Shown: positions 52,867 to 61,600, counted from the first letter of the stretch. The stretch: 64,000 nt of DNA from Mesoflavibacter sp. (GCA_017792345.1 CP051228.1:992001-1056000), one strand, 5' to 3'. Notes: generated by a model from the sequence alone, not told the origin. Made by a program: numbers and translations.

Positions 52867-53766
52867 ATGGATCTCTTGAAGGCCATGCGCACCCTGGTGG
52901 CGGTCGCCGATAGTGGCGGATTTTCCGCTGCGGCGCGGACGCTGGGACAGTCGCCGCCCTCCGTCACGCGTGAGATCGCCGCCCTGGAAGAACGGTTCGG
53001 CTGCAAATTGCTGGCCCGGACGACGCGCCAAGTCCGGCTGACGGAGGCGGGTGCCCGGTATCTGGCCGATGCGCGGCGTATCCTGGCCGAAGTGTCTGAG
53101 GCGGAGGCCGCGGTGGCCGGGGTTCATGGTGAGTTGCGCGGCCCGATTACGGTGACGGCCCCGGCGGCTTTCGGGCGTCTGCATGTCGCGCGCCGCATCA
53201 CCGCCTTTGCGCTGCGCCACCCCCGTATCCGGTTCACGACGCTGTTTCTCGACCGGATGGTCAATCTGGTCGACGAAGGCGTGGATGTCGCGCTGCGCAT
53301 CGCGCAATTGCCGGATTCCTCGGCGACCGCGATCCGCGTCGGCAGCGTCCGCCAGGTGCTTTGCGCCGCACCGGATTATCTGGAACGGGTCGGCCCGATC
53401 CGGGAGCCAGCTGATCTGCAACGGGTCGAGGGCATCTACACCGCAACCTTTCAGGGCCCCTGGACCCTGATCCGCGAGGGCAAACCGTCCCTGGTCAAAC
53501 CGCCGTCACGGTTCATTTCCAACACGATCGACGGCGCCCATGAAGCGGCACGGGCGGGAATCGGAATCGCGCGGCTGTTATCCTATCAGGTGGCGGACGC
53601 CATTGCGGAAGGAAGCCTGGTGCCACTGCTGCAGGAGTTCGAACCCGATCCGGTGCCGGTTCATGTGGTCCATCTGGAAGGCCGGAACTCACCGATGCGG
53701 ATCCGATCCTTCATCGACTATCTGGTCGAGGAATTGCGTCAGGAGGCGGTCCTGCGCAATGACTGA
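52867..53766 (+). CDS. LysR-family transcriptional regulator
   Basis: A 299-residue LysR protein. Residues 3-60 form the winged HTH (LLKAMRTLVAVADSGGFSAAARTLGQSPPSVTREIAALEERFG); residues 90-295 form the effector-binding domain (GPITVTAPAAFGRLHVARRITAFALRHPRIRF). It belongs to the group that typically controls divergent GST or oxidoreductase genes. The start has only a weak ribosome site (GGAA). It is divergent from the GST gene and its stop lies in a palindrome shared with the csaA-like gene. Confidence 0.93.
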   Translation: MDLLKAMRTLVAVADSGGFSAAARTLGQSPPSVTREIAALEERFGCKLLARTTRQVRLTEAGARYLADARRILAEVSEAEAAVAGVHGELRGPITVTAPAAFGRLHVARRITAFALRHPRIRFTTLFLDRMVNLVDEGVDVALRIAQLPDSSATAIRVGSVRQVLCAAPDYLERVGPIREPADLQRVEGIYTATFQGPWTLIREGKPSLVKPPSRFISNTIDGAHEAARAGIGIARLLSYQVADAIAEGSLVPLLQEFEPDPVPVHVVHLEGRNSPMRIRSFIDYLVEELRQEAVLRND

Positions 53767-53779
53767 CCGTCCGGTCAGT
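53762..53779. terminator. Bidirectional palindrome at lysR/csaA-like convergent ends
   Basis: The perfect 18-base palindrome ACTGACCG-TC-CGGTCAGT includes the lysR stop (53764-53766) and, in its other arm, the stop of the convergent csaA-like gene (53775-53777). A hairpin could form from either transcript. No T-run is present, so it may act as a weak terminator or 3' stabiliser. Confidence 0.5.
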
Positions 53780-54116
53780 ACATCCGGCCGCCATTGGGCA
53801 CATCGAGGTCGGGCCGCAGCAGGACCACTTCGCCCTCTTCGTCCGGCACACCCAGAACCAGAACCTCCGACATGAACTTGCCGATCTGCTTCGGCGGGAA
53901 GTTCACCACACCGACCACTTTCCGGCCCGGCAGGGTTTCAATGTCGTAATGCTTGGTGATCTGGGCGGACGTTTTGCGTTCGCCGATCTCCGGTCCGAAA
54001 TCGACCCACAGTTTGAAGGCCGGACGGCGCGCCTCCGGGTAGGGTTCGGCTCGCAGAATGGTGCCGACGCGGATATCGACTTTCAGAAAATCGTCAAAGG
54101 AAAGCGGCTCGGACAT
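53775..54116 (-). CDS. CsaA-like tRNA-binding domain protein
   Basis: A 113-residue single-domain OB-fold protein: FDDFLKVDIRVGTILRAEPYPEARRPAFKLWVDFGPEIGERKTSAQITKHY, then VVGVVNFPPKQIGKFMSEVLVLGVPDEEGEVVLLRPD. It matches CsaA, a homodimeric tRNA-binding and export-related chaperone-like protein related to the MetRS C-terminal domain. The ATG at 54116 begins the family sequence; the longer frame to 54227 is noise crossing the phasin terminator region. Confidence 0.92.
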   Translation of the reverse strand: MSEPLSFDDFLKVDIRVGTILRAEPYPEARRPAFKLWVDFGPEIGERKTSAQITKHYDIETLPGRKVVGVVNFPPKQIGKFMSEVLVLGVPDEEGEVVLLRPDLDVPNGGRMY

Positions 54117-54190
54117 TGGGGCTCCCGTCTCTCTGTCGGTGATCTTGGCGACAGGGTATCCGGTTTGCCCGGGAAGGAAAGGCCGCCCAA

Positions 54191-54223
54191 AGCAAAACGC
54201 CCCGGCGCGACGGCCGGGGCGTT
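54191..54223 (-). terminator. Rho-independent terminator of the phasin gene
   Basis: A perfect stem AACGCCCCGGC/GCCGGGGCGTT (11 base pairs, 54196-54223) with a 6-base loop lies 24 bases beyond the phasin stop; on the minus strand it is followed by TTTTGCTTT, a proper terminator tail. Confidence 0.85.
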
Positions 54224-54246
54224 CCAAAACCGCTTTGACGCGGGCG

Positions 54247-54744
54247 TTACTTCGGCAGCTTGGACAGCGTGTCCTTCAGCTCGTCCAGGCTTTCGACGAA
54301 GCGCTTGTTGACGATATCGAAGGCTTCGGCCTGCGACTTCGCCATCATTTCGGACAGCTCACGCATGTTCGACACGGCGGATTCGATGGTCGACTTGACC
54401 TGATCGATCTGCGCGGACGCGTCCGGCGCGCCCACCGACTTGCCCTGCAGTTCCTGCAGCGCCGCATTGGCCTCGTCCATCGTGTTCTTCAGGATTTCGC
54501 TCTGGCGCTGGAACACGGCCTGCACGCCTTCGGCGGCGGTCTTGTTCGCGGCGCTCAGCGCTTCCATGTTTTTGCGCTGGGCATCGGTGATCCCTTTCAG
54601 GTCCGGCGCCTCAACACCCTGGAAGTACTTCGTGAAGTCGGCTTTCAAGAACGGGTTCTTTTCCGGATCCAGGAACGGATTGTTCTTCGGGTCCAGGAAC
54701 GGATTGTTCAGCGGGTCAAACGCCGAGGACGGTTTCTTCGCCAT
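54247..54744 (-). CDS. Phasin family protein with N-terminal NPFLDP repeats
   Basis: A 165-residue phasin-like protein (residues 40-160: KGITDAQRKNMEALSAANKTAAEGVQAVFQRQSEIL and a long amphipathic helix with DQVKSTIESAVSNMRELSEMMAKSQAEAFDIVNKRF). Phasins coat polyhydroxyalkanoate granules. Residues 12-36 hold three near copies of an eight-residue unit (NNPFLDPK, NNPFLDPE, KNPFLKAD), unusual for the family and encoded by 24-base repeats (54637-54708). The gene has its own terminator and candidate PhaR operators upstream. Confidence 0.85.
   Translation of the reverse strand: MAKKPSSAFDPLNNPFLDPKNNPFLDPEKNPFLKADFTKYFQGVEAPDLKGITDAQRKNMEALSAANKTAAEGVQAVFQRQSEILKNTMDEANAALQELQGKSVGAPDASAQIDQVKSTIESAVSNMRELSEMMAKSQAEAFDIVNKRFVESLDELKDTLSKLPK
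54637..54708 (-). repeat. Three 24-base tandem repeats in the phasin gene
   Basis: The units encode NNPFLDPK, NNPFLDPE and KNPFLKAD. The first two DNA units are nearly identical; the third is diverged. The repeat begins at residue 13 of the phasin, before the helical core. Confidence 0.85.
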
Positions 54745-54811
54745 GGGGGTACTCCTCCATTCGATCGGTTAGATGGGGTCATCGTTCCGCTCCCCATCGC
54801 GTAAAGATTGA

Positions 54812-54885
54812 TGCTGCACCGCAGCAACATCCCAACACATGATGCTAAACCATGCAACGGTCAAGGATTTTTGTGCAGTGCAATA
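54812..54885. promoter_or_regulatory. Two candidate PhaR operators upstream of the phasin gene
   Basis: Site 1 is the palindrome TGCTGC-ACC-GCAGCA (54812-54826), an exact fit to the CTGC-N3-GCAG core described for PhaR of Paracoccus. Site 2 is TTGTGCAGTGCAATA (54871-54885), a weaker TGCA-N-TGCA dyad. Both lie 68-141 bases ahead of the phasin start; the 240-base region separates it from the divergent nupC. PhaR releases these sites when PHB accumulates. Confidence 0.6.
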
Positions 54886-54984
54886 AAAATGTCGCGCCGC
54901 ACCAAAATCGGGCAAGTCGGCGGTTGGCTTAAGGCCCTACAGCATGTCACATTAATTTTGGGGAATACAGGGGGAGAGCGTTCC

Positions 54985-56262
54985 ATGGAAAACCTGCAGG
55001 CGGCCGCGGGCTTCGCGGCGCTCCTCGCATGCGCCTGGGTTTTGAGCGACAGCAAGCGCAGGTTTCCGATGCGCCTGACACTGTTATGCATCCTGCTACA
55101 GGTCGGACTGGCGGCGGTCTTCCTCTATCTGCCCGGCATGGCGTCTTTTCTTTCCGGCCTGAACGACGGGGTCACCGCCCTGGGCGAAGCGACCCGTGCG
55201 GGAACCTCTTTCGTCTTCGGCTATGCTGGCGGCGGCCCTGCCCCGTTCGAAGGCGGCGGTGGCGCAACGAGCTTCATCCTGGCCTTCCAGGCATTGCCGG
55301 TCGTGCTGGTGATCAGTGCCCTGACCGCGCTGTTGTTTCACTGGGGCATCATCCAGGCCGTGGTCCGCCTGTGCGCCTGGGCTCTGCGCCGGACTCTCGG
55401 GATCGGCGGGGCGGAAGCTGTCAGTGCCGCCGCCAATGTCTTCATCGGCATGGTCGAGGCACCGATCCTCGTCGCGCCCTATCTGAAACGTCTGGACCGG
55501 TCCGGGCTGTTCCTGATCATGACCGTCGGCATGGCGACCATCGCCGGAACCGTTTTCGGGATCTATGCCGGGTTCCTGTCCGGCGTCATCCCCGGCGCGG
55601 CCGGACATCTCTTCGCCGCCTCGCTAATCAGTCTGCCCGCAGCCATCATGATCGCCCGGATCATGGTTCCCGTCCCACCCGAAGTGGTCCAGAACGAACA
55701 CCTGGACGTCGAACTGTCCTTTGGCGGCGAGGCGGACGGTCTGCAAGCCAGCAACATGATGGACGCGATCTCCCGCGGGACCGCAGCAGGCGTCAAACTG
55801 CTGATCTCAATCATCGCCTTGCTTCTGGTGCTGGTCGCACTGGTATCGCTCGCAGACATGATAATGGCCGCGATCCTGCCGGACATCGCCGGCGCGCCAC
55901 TATCCATCGAACGTATTTTTGCCTGGATCTTCGCGCCGATCGCCTATGCGATGGGCATTCCCTGGACGGAAGCCGGGACCGCCGGTGCGTTGTTGGGCAC
56001 CAAGACGGCGCTGAACGAATTATTGGCCTATCTGGCGCTGTCGCAATTGCCGCCGGACGCGCTGGCGCCCCGGTCGGAACTGATCCTGACCTACGCGTTG
56101 TGCGGCTTCGCCAATTTCGGAAGTCTGGGGATCATGCTGGGCGGATTGACCGCCATGGTGCCGGAGCGCCGCGCCGATTTGGTGCGTCTGGCGCCCCGCA
56201 GCCTGATATCCGGGACCCTGGCGACCTGCCTTACCGGCGCGACCGTCGGGATCCTGGTCTGA
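54985..56262 (+). CDS. Concentrative nucleoside transporter (NupC/CNT family)
   Basis: A 425-residue CNT-type symporter with about ten membrane segments. Family motifs are the Gly-rich FVFGYAGGGPAPFEGGGGATSFILAF (where cognates have a similar glycine loop), AALAANVFIGMVEAPILVAPYLKRLDRSGLF with the conserved Glu-Ala-Pro, and MTVGMATIAGTVFGIYAGFL. The ATG at 54985 has GGGGGAG nine bases upstream; the longer frame to 54808 covers the promoter region. It imports nucleosides with H+ or Na+. It is divergent from the phasin gene. Confidence 0.9.
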   Translation: MENLQAAAGFAALLACAWVLSDSKRRFPMRLTLLCILLQVGLAAVFLYLPGMASFLSGLNDGVTALGEATRAGTSFVFGYAGGGPAPFEGGGGATSFILAFQALPVVLVISALTALLFHWGIIQAVVRLCAWALRRTLGIGGAEAVSAAANVFIGMVEAPILVAPYLKRLDRSGLFLIMTVGMATIAGTVFGIYAGFLSGVIPGAAGHLFAASLISLPAAIMIARIMVPVPPEVVQNEHLDVELSFGGEADGLQASNMMDAISRGTAAGVKLLISIIALLLVLVALVSLADMIMAAILPDIAGAPLSIERIFAWIFAPIAYAMGIPWTEAGTAGALLGTKTALNELLAYLALSQLPPDALAPRSELILTYALCGFANFGSLGIMLGGLTAMVPERRADLVRLAPRSLISGTLATCLTGATVGILV

Positions 56263-56541
56263 TCAATCGCCGATCGCGTCCAGCAGCACGAAGGTGCGGA
56301 TCGCGCTGGACAGGTTACCCGTGCGTTGGCGGTCGATATCGGTAACCAGTTGGTTGACCGAGATACCCTTTTCGACCGCGATGGTGCGGAGCGCTTCCCA
56401 AAAGACGTTCTCCAGCGAAATGCTGGTGCGGTGGCCGGAGATCACGACAGAGCGCTTTTTGATCTCGGCCGGGTCTTCCGCGTTCTTAATCCGCGCCCGA
56501 CGGGCGCTTCCGCGTGTCATGAGCATACTGATATCGTTCAT
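56263..56541 (-). CDS. Ribbon-helix-helix domain protein (RHH_4-like)
   Basis: A 92-residue protein with a C-terminal half that fits the ribbon-helix-helix fold: KKRSVVISGHRTSISLENVFWEALRTIAVEKGISVNQLVTDIDRQR, as in the alphaproteobacterial RHH_4 family. It probably binds DNA as a dimer. The ATG at 56541 gives the shorter protein; a TTG start at 56562 would add seven residues. It abuts the convergent nupC stop without a gap. Confidence 0.82.
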   Translation of the reverse strand: MNDISMLMTRGSARRARIKNAEDPAEIKKRSVVISGHRTSISLENVFWEALRTIAVEKGISVNQLVTDIDRQRTGNLSSAIRTFVLLDAIGD

Positions 56542-56640
56542 GTTGCAGACCTTCGGTCCCAATGAGGCCGGACGGCGACGTCCGACATGCCCTGCAGTCT
56601 ACGGTTCAGTTCTTAAGGAATACTTACCGCTTCCGTAATA

Positions 56641-57294
56641 TCAGAGGCGTTCTAAAAAAGCCTGGATTTCCGCGCCGGCCTCGTCCAAGGCCTGGGCGTG
56701 GCTTCGTCCGGATGCCTTACGCGGTTTCAGGTCGTGGTCGCCATCCTCCGCCCAGAAAACAGTTGCCGCTTTTGGCAGAGTGTAACCGGCGACATCGTCG
56801 CGGGTGCCGAACGGGTCGCGTGTCCCCTGAACCATCAGGACCGGCAACCGCAGCGCGGCGAAGTGATCCGTGCGCAGGCGGTCCGGCTTGCCCGGCGGAT
56901 GGAAGGGATAGCCCAAGGTCACCACCGCATGGACAATGTCCGGGCAATCCGGCTCCGCCGCCAGCAAGGTCGCCATACGGCCGCCCATGGACTTCCCTCC
57001 GATCGCCAACCGCGCGGACGGATATTGGGCCTGCGCTGCGCGGATCGCCTCGCGCCAAGCCTCGATCAGAATTGGCGCGCGGTCGGGCGGCTTGCGGCGG
57101 CCCTCCGTCCGGCGCAGGGCCATATAAGGGAACTCGAAGCGCAGAACGCCGATACCGCGCCCGGCGATATCCTCCGCAATGGCATTCATGAAGTCGCTGT
57201 CCATCGGCGCACCGGCGCCATGGGCCAGGATCAGCCGCCAGGCCGCATCGGACGGGCCGTCGGCCAGGAAAGGAATTTCCACAATCTCGGTCAT
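56641..57294 (-). CDS. Alpha/beta hydrolase, KANL3/Tex30-like
   Basis: A 217-residue alpha/beta hydrolase: LILAHGAGAPMDSDFMNAIAEDIAGRGIGVLRFEFPYM, nucleophile elbow IGGKSMGGRMATLL, LPVLMVQGTRDPFGTRDDV (acid) and WAEDGDHDLKPRK (His). This is the KANL3/Tex30 group of the dienelactone hydrolase superfamily; the substrate is unknown. It is divergent from the CheW-globin gene, 163 bases apart. Confidence 0.88.
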   Translation of the reverse strand: MTEIVEIPFLADGPSDAAWRLILAHGAGAPMDSDFMNAIAEDIAGRGIGVLRFEFPYMALRRTEGRRKPPDRAPILIEAWREAIRAAQAQYPSARLAIGGKSMGGRMATLLAAEPDCPDIVHAVVTLGYPFHPPGKPDRLRTDHFAALRLPVLMVQGTRDPFGTRDDVAGYTLPKAATVFWAEDGDHDLKPRKASGRSHAQALDEAGAEIQAFLERL

Positions 57295-57457
57295 GGATCG
57301 AACGAACGAAATCGCCGGTCCAGCGTCAAGAGGTTGTTAACTTTCTTATGCAAAGACTTGAGTGTCAGGGACCGCGTAATAGGGTACCGTATGGCGGCTA
57401 GGGGGGACGCGAAGGTTCCGCCGAGGGGCGCCAAAGATCAATGAGGGACGGATCAGC

Positions 57458-58483
57458 ATGTCGGATTTGGCGATTGCGGGGATTTCCAGCCTGACCGCGG
57501 GCGACGAGGAACAGCTCGTCACGATGACGGTCGACAATCAGTTGTTCGGGATCCCGATCCTGCGCGTTCAGGACATCGTGGAACCGGTGCAGATCACGCC
57601 GATCCCGCTCGCTTCCTCTGCGGTGGCGGGTGTTCTGAACCTGCGCGGGCGAATCGTGACGGTCATCGACCTGCGTGTCTGCCTGGGCGCGGAACCGAAA
57701 GATCTGGACGACCGGCCGATGTCCGTGACGGTCGAACACAAGGGCGACCTCTATACGATCCTGGTCGATTCCATCGGTGACGTCCGGTCGCTGCCGCGCC
57801 GGGATCTGGACAAGCCGCCGCAGACCCTGGACCAGCGCATGCGCAAGCTGTGCTCCGGCGTGTTCCGGCTGCAGGACGATCTGCTGGCGGTACTGGACGT
57901 CGAACGTGTCCTGGACCCGACCACGATCGCCGAAGCGCCGAAGCGCCGCCCCTTGAAGCGCCACAAGACGGCGAAGAAGACCGGGCCGGGCGCCGCCCCG
58001 CGCAAGGCGGACAAGAAACCCGCGTCAAACGACGATGCGGAGCCTGGCCAAGGAAAAAAGTCTAAGGCCGCCGCGGCGCCCAAGGCCGAGGCGGCAAAGA
58101 AACCGGCAGCCGGACAGCCCAGCCTGTTCGAAAAGCTGGGCGGCGAGTTGGGCATCGACGCGGTGGTCGACATGCTGATCGCGAAGCTGGAGGCGGATTC
58201 CCGCCTCAGCCCCTTCCTGCAGGGCGCGGACGGCGCAACCCAGGCCAAACACGCGAAGGCTTACCTGACCCAGACTTTCGGCGGTCCGTCGAACTATAAG
58301 GGCCCGGACCTGTCCAAGCTGCACCGCCATCTGGTGCAGGACATGGAAATGGATGACGGCCACCTGATCGCCGTCGCCGGCTATCTGGCCGATTGTCTGA
58401 ACCAGATGAGCGTCCCGGCGGAATTGATCGACGACGTCATGGCCGCCATCGAAGAGATCCGCGACGGGGTCATGGGCCGCTGA
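57458..58483 (+). CDS. CheW-truncated haemoglobin fusion protein
   Basis: A 341-residue protein with two recognisable domains. Residues 18-155 form a CheW/SH3-like coupling domain: EEQLVTMTVDNQLFGIPILRVQDIVEP, the conserved NLRGRIVTVIDLR (61-73) and ILVDSIGDVRSLP. Residues 156-220 are a charged Lys/Ala/Pro linker. Residues 221-341 form a group 1 truncated haemoglobin: SLFEKLGGELGIDAVVDMLI, KHAKAYLTQTFGGPSNYKG, LSKLHRHLVQ and VPAELIDDVMAAIEEIRDGVM. H289 matches the proximal haem ligand and H265 the E-helix His of cyanobacterial GlbN; the usual B10 Tyr is Ile here. No other che gene lies nearby. It probably reports a haem ligand such as O2 or NO to a chemoreceptor-CheA complex. Confidence 0.9.
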   Translation: MSDLAIAGISSLTAGDEEQLVTMTVDNQLFGIPILRVQDIVEPVQITPIPLASSAVAGVLNLRGRIVTVIDLRVCLGAEPKDLDDRPMSVTVEHKGDLYTILVDSIGDVRSLPRRDLDKPPQTLDQRMRKLCSGVFRLQDDLLAVLDVERVLDPTTIAEAPKRRPLKRHKTAKKTGPGAAPRKADKKPASNDDAEPGQGKKSKAAAAPKAEAAKKPAAGQPSLFEKLGGELGIDAVVDMLIAKLEADSRLSPFLQGADGATQAKHAKAYLTQTFGGPSNYKGPDLSKLHRHLVQDMEMDDGHLIAVAGYLADCLNQMSVPAELIDDVMAAIEEIRDGVMGR

Positions 58484-58545
58484 CCGCGGCTTTCATCGCA
58501 ATTCGCCGCCGCGGCCTTTCCGGCTTCCCATTCGAGCATCCGATT

Positions 58546-58567
58546 CCGGACTGAATCCTCAGTCCGG
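58546..58567. terminator. Bidirectional hairpin between CheW-globin and fumarase genes
   Basis: The perfect stem CCGGACTGA/TCAGTCCGG (9 base pairs) with loop ATCC lies 63 bases beyond the CheW-globin stop; the fumarase stop codon (58559-58561) is built into the right arm. No T-run follows on either strand, so it may act as a weak terminator or transcript end protector. Confidence 0.55.
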
Positions 58568-60181
58568 CATCATGCCTTGGAAGAAGTCGTTGCCCTTGTC
58601 GTCCACGACGATGAAGGCCGGAAAGTTCTCGACCTCGATGCGCCAGATCGCTTCCATGCCCAGCTCGGGATATTCGATGCATTCGACCTTCTTGATGCAG
58701 TCCTGGGCCAGACGCGCCGCCGGGCCGCCGATGGACCCCAGATAGAAGCCGCCATGCTTCTCGCAGGCCTTGCGGACAACCGGCGACCGGTTGCCCTTGG
58801 CCAGCATGATCATGGACCCGCCTGCCGCCTGGAACTGATCGACGAAACTGTCCATCCGGCCGGCCGTCGTAGGGCCGAAGGAACCGGAGGCATAGCCTTC
58901 CGGCGTCTTGGCCGGGCCGGCGTAATAGATCGGGTGGTTCTTGAAATAGTCAGGCAGCGGCTCGCCCGCGTCCAGCTTCGCCCGCAGCTTGCTGTGCGCC
59001 GCGTCGCGCGCGACGATGATCGTCCCGGTCAGCGACAGGCGTGTTTTGATCGGATGCTTGGTCAGGGTCGCCAATATATCCTTCATCGGCATGGACAGGT
59101 CGATCTGGACCACCTCGCCCTCGAAGGCCTGATCGGTGATGTCGGGCAGGAACTTCGCCGGATCGCGCTCCAGCTCCTCCAGGAAAATCCCATCCTTGGT
59201 GATCTTGCCCAGCGCCTGACGGTCGGCCGAACAGGAAACCCCGATGCCGATCGGCAGGCTGGCGCCATGGCGCGGCAAGCGGATGACGCGAACGTCGTGA
59301 CAGAAATATTTGCCGCCGAACTGCGCGCCGATGCCCATATTGCGGCTCAGTTCATGCACGACCTTTTCCATTTCCAGGTCGCGATAGCCGGTACCGTGTT
59401 CGCTGCCTTCCGTCGGCAGGTTGTCCAGATAGCGCGTACTGGCCAGCTTCACGGTCTTCAGGTTGAATTCCGCCGATGTCCCGCCGATCACGACCGCCAG
59501 GTGATAGGGCGGACAGGCCGCGGTCCCCAGCGTGCGGATCTTCTCGTCCAGGAACTTGATCAGGCGTTCGCGCTCCAGCAGCGACGGCGTGCCCTGGAAC
59601 AGGAAGGATTTGTTGGCCGACCCGCCGCCCTTGGCGATGAATAGGAACTTATAGGCGTCTTCCTGCCCTTCGGCGTAGATCTCGATCTGACCCGGCAGGT
59701 TGTTGCGGGTGTTCTTCTCTTCGAACATCGAGATCGGCGACACCTGGCTGTAGCGCAGATTGTTGCGCTCATAGGCGTCCAGAACGCCGGTCGACAGCGC
59801 CGCCTTGTCCTGACCGTTGGTCCAGACGCGCCGGCCCTTCTTGCCCATGACGATGGCGGTGCCGGTATCCTGACACATGGGCAGGACGCCCCCCGCCGCG
59901 ATATTCGCGTTCTTCAATAGGTCATAGGCGACGAACCGGTCGTTATCCGACGCTTCCGGGTCCTTCAGGATATTCGCCAGCTGCTCCAAATGGCCGGGGC
60001 GCAGCAGATGGTTGATGTCGCGGAACGCCTCTTCCGACAACAGCCGGATGCCTTCCGGATCGACCATCAGCATTTCCTCGCCGTTGAAGTCGGCGGTGGA
60101 AACGTAACGATCCGTCAGTTTGCGGTATTTGGTCTGGTCCGGACCGAGGGGAAGCATGTCCAGAAAGGCGGCGTCGACCAT
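58559..60181 (-). CDS. Fumarate hydratase, class I (iron-sulfur)
   Basis: A 540-residue class I fumarase in one chain, like E. coli FumA. The 4Fe-4S ligands are expected at C103 ([11 protein letters not shown]), C223 (TAACPPYH) and C317 (IGVSCSADR), with spacing like C105, C224 and C318 of FumA. Other family blocks are [21 protein letters not shown] and [19 protein letters not shown]. It interconverts fumarate and malate in the TCA cycle; the cluster makes it oxygen-sensitive. It is convergent with the CheW-globin gene. Confidence 0.96.
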   Translation of the reverse strand: MVDAAFLDMLPLGPDQTKYRKLTDRYVSTADFNGEEMLMVDPEGIRLLSEEAFRDINHLLRPGHLEQLANILKDPEASDNDRFVAYDLLKNANIAAGGVLPMCQDTGTAIVMGKKGRRVWTNGQDKAALSTGVLDAYERNNLRYSQVSPISMFEEKNTRNNLPGQIEIYAEGQEDAYKFLFIAKGGGSANKSFLFQGTPSLLERERLIKFLDEKIRTLGTAACPPYHLAVVIGGTSAEFNLKTVKLASTRYLDNLPTEGSEHGTGYRDLEMEKVVHELSRNMGIGAQFGGKYFCHDVRVIRLPRHGASLPIGIGVSCSADRQALGKITKDGIFLEELERDPAKFLPDITDQAFEGEVVQIDLSMPMKDILATLTKHPIKTRLSLTGTIIVARDAAHSKLRAKLDAGEPLPDYFKNHPIYYAGPAKTPEGYASGSFGPTTAGRMDSFVDQFQAAGGSMIMLAKGNRSPVVRKACEKHGGFYLGSIGGPAARLAQDCIKKVECIEYPELGMEAIWRIEVENFPAFIVVDDKGNDFFQGMMPD

Positions 60182-60245
60182 TGGGGCGGCTCCTACTTTG
60201 GCGGTTTGCTAAGCGCGGCGGCCGAATTCGCGAAGATCGGTCGCG

Positions 60246-60779
60246 CTATTTCTTGCGGGTGAAATCCAGGGTCACAACGTTGTCGGTGCGGGTGTCGTCA
60301 TCACCTTCCGGCGGATCCTCGTCCGGATCGTTATCGGTCGTCCCGGCATCCATTTGCGCCTGGGTCGGTCCCTTTTCGTCCGACGCCGCTTCCGGATGTT
60401 CGGTGGCGATCGCGTCCTCTTCCACCTCGACATGGAACTGCAGGCCGAAATTGACCGACGGGTCGGCAAAGGTGATCAGCGCGGCGTAAGGAATGCGCAG
60501 ATGTTCATGCTGGCGATTGAAGCTCAGCTCGACATCGAAGCCCTCGTCATCGGGCTGCAGCCCCCAGAACTGGTGCTGCAGCACGATGGTCATCTCTTCC
60601 GGGTACTGGTCGCCCAGACGGTTCGGGATCATGACGTCGGGATGATCGGTCTTGAACGTGATGTAAAAATGATGATTGCCCGGCAAACCGCCCTTGGCAG
60701 CCCGTTCCAGCGCCTTGCGCACCACGGAGCGCATGGCCTGTTCCACCATCTCGTTATAACCGAGCAGATCCTCGTTCAT
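60246..60779 (-). CDS. sspB: SspB-family ClpXP adaptor (alphaproteobacterial type)
   Basis: A 177-residue protein resembling SspB-alpha: LGYNEMVEQAMRSVVRKALERAAKGGLPGNHHFYITFKTDHPDVMIPNRLGDQYPEEMTIVLQHQFWGL, then ELSFNRQHEHLRIPYAALITFADPSVNFGLQF. A very acidic linker (about 125-165) leads to a short basic/hydrophobic tail (NVVTLDFTRKK) that is the likely ClpX-binding peptide. It tethers ssrA-tagged and other substrates to ClpXP. Confidence 0.93.
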   Translation of the reverse strand: MNEDLLGYNEMVEQAMRSVVRKALERAAKGGLPGNHHFYITFKTDHPDVMIPNRLGDQYPEEMTIVLQHQFWGLQPDDEGFDVELSFNRQHEHLRIPYAALITFADPSVNFGLQFHVEVEEDAIATEHPEAASDEKGPTQAQMDAGTTDNDPDEDPPEGDDDTRTDNVVTLDFTRKK

Positions 60780-60895
60780 ACCCTATCCATCGGAATGTCG
60801 TCGCGCACCCCCGGCGCATACCCCCGGGCGCCGCGAACCGAACCAAGCCTAGCGGGAAATCCGGCGAGGTCAAAGGCGAATTCCCGGAGCCGAAA

Positions 60896-61600
60896 TCAGC
60901 GTTTGAGAATGGGCCAATCCCCCGGCAGGTAGCCGCCCTTGGAAAGCCGGTCGTTGCGCTCGCGTTGAACATTCTGCTCTTCCGTCGCGTCTGCGATCCA
61001 TTGCCGCATCAGCGGGTGGTCCAGAATGGCGTCGGTATAGGCCTTGGCCACGTCCGACACCGGCAGGCAGAAAGTATAGATTCGCGCCGCGACCGGGGCA
61101 AAGAAGGCATCGACCGCACCGAACGCGCCGAACAGGAACGGCCCACCGGACCGCAGCAGGCACGGTTCCCACATCGCCTCCAGCTTGGCGACATCGGCCA
61201 GCACGGCGTCCGAAGGTTTGAAATCGGGGAAGCGGTTCGACAGGTTCATCGGGCATTCGCGGCGCAGATCGGTGAAACCGGCATGCATTCGCGCGGCCAG
61301 GGAACGGGCTTCGGCCCGGTCCAGTGCATCCGCCGGCCAGAGGCCCGCATCCGGTGCGGCCTCGGCCGCATATTCCGCGACGGCCATGCTTTCGGAGATG
61401 ACGCGGCTGCCGACGCGGAGGGTCGGCACGGTGCCAATCCCGCCGGTCGCGGCCAGCAGGCCTTCGCGGTAACCCGGCTCATCCAGCCAGAACATTTCTT
61501 CTTCGAACGGCAGGCCGGATTGAGCGAGGAACAGCCAGCCGCGCAGCGACCAGCTTGAATAGGTGCGGTTTCCCAGAACGAGCGTCAGCGTATCCGTCAT
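60896..61600 (-). CDS. Glutathione S-transferase family protein
   Basis: A 234-residue GST. N-terminal domain: LTLVLGNRTYSSWSLRGWLFLAQSGLPFEEEMFWL (Ser cluster near residue 15 as candidate catalytic residues), TVPTLRVGSRVISESMAVAEYAAEA. C-terminal domain: SLAARMHAGFTDLRRECPMNLSNRF, then FGAFGAVDAFFAPVAARIYTF. AAGGGG nine bases before the ATG at 61600 supports that start; the frame to 61648 adds 16 unrelated residues. Substrate unknown. Confidence 0.9.
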   Translation of the reverse strand: MTDTLTLVLGNRTYSSWSLRGWLFLAQSGLPFEEEMFWLDEPGYREGLLAATGGIGTVPTLRVGSRVISESMAVAEYAAEAAPDAGLWPADALDRAEARSLAARMHAGFTDLRRECPMNLSNRFPDFKPSDAVLADVAKLEAMWEPCLLRSGGPFLFGAFGAVDAFFAPVAARIYTFCLPVSDVAKAYTDAILDHPLMRQWIADATEEQNVQRERNDRLSKGGYLPGDWPILKR

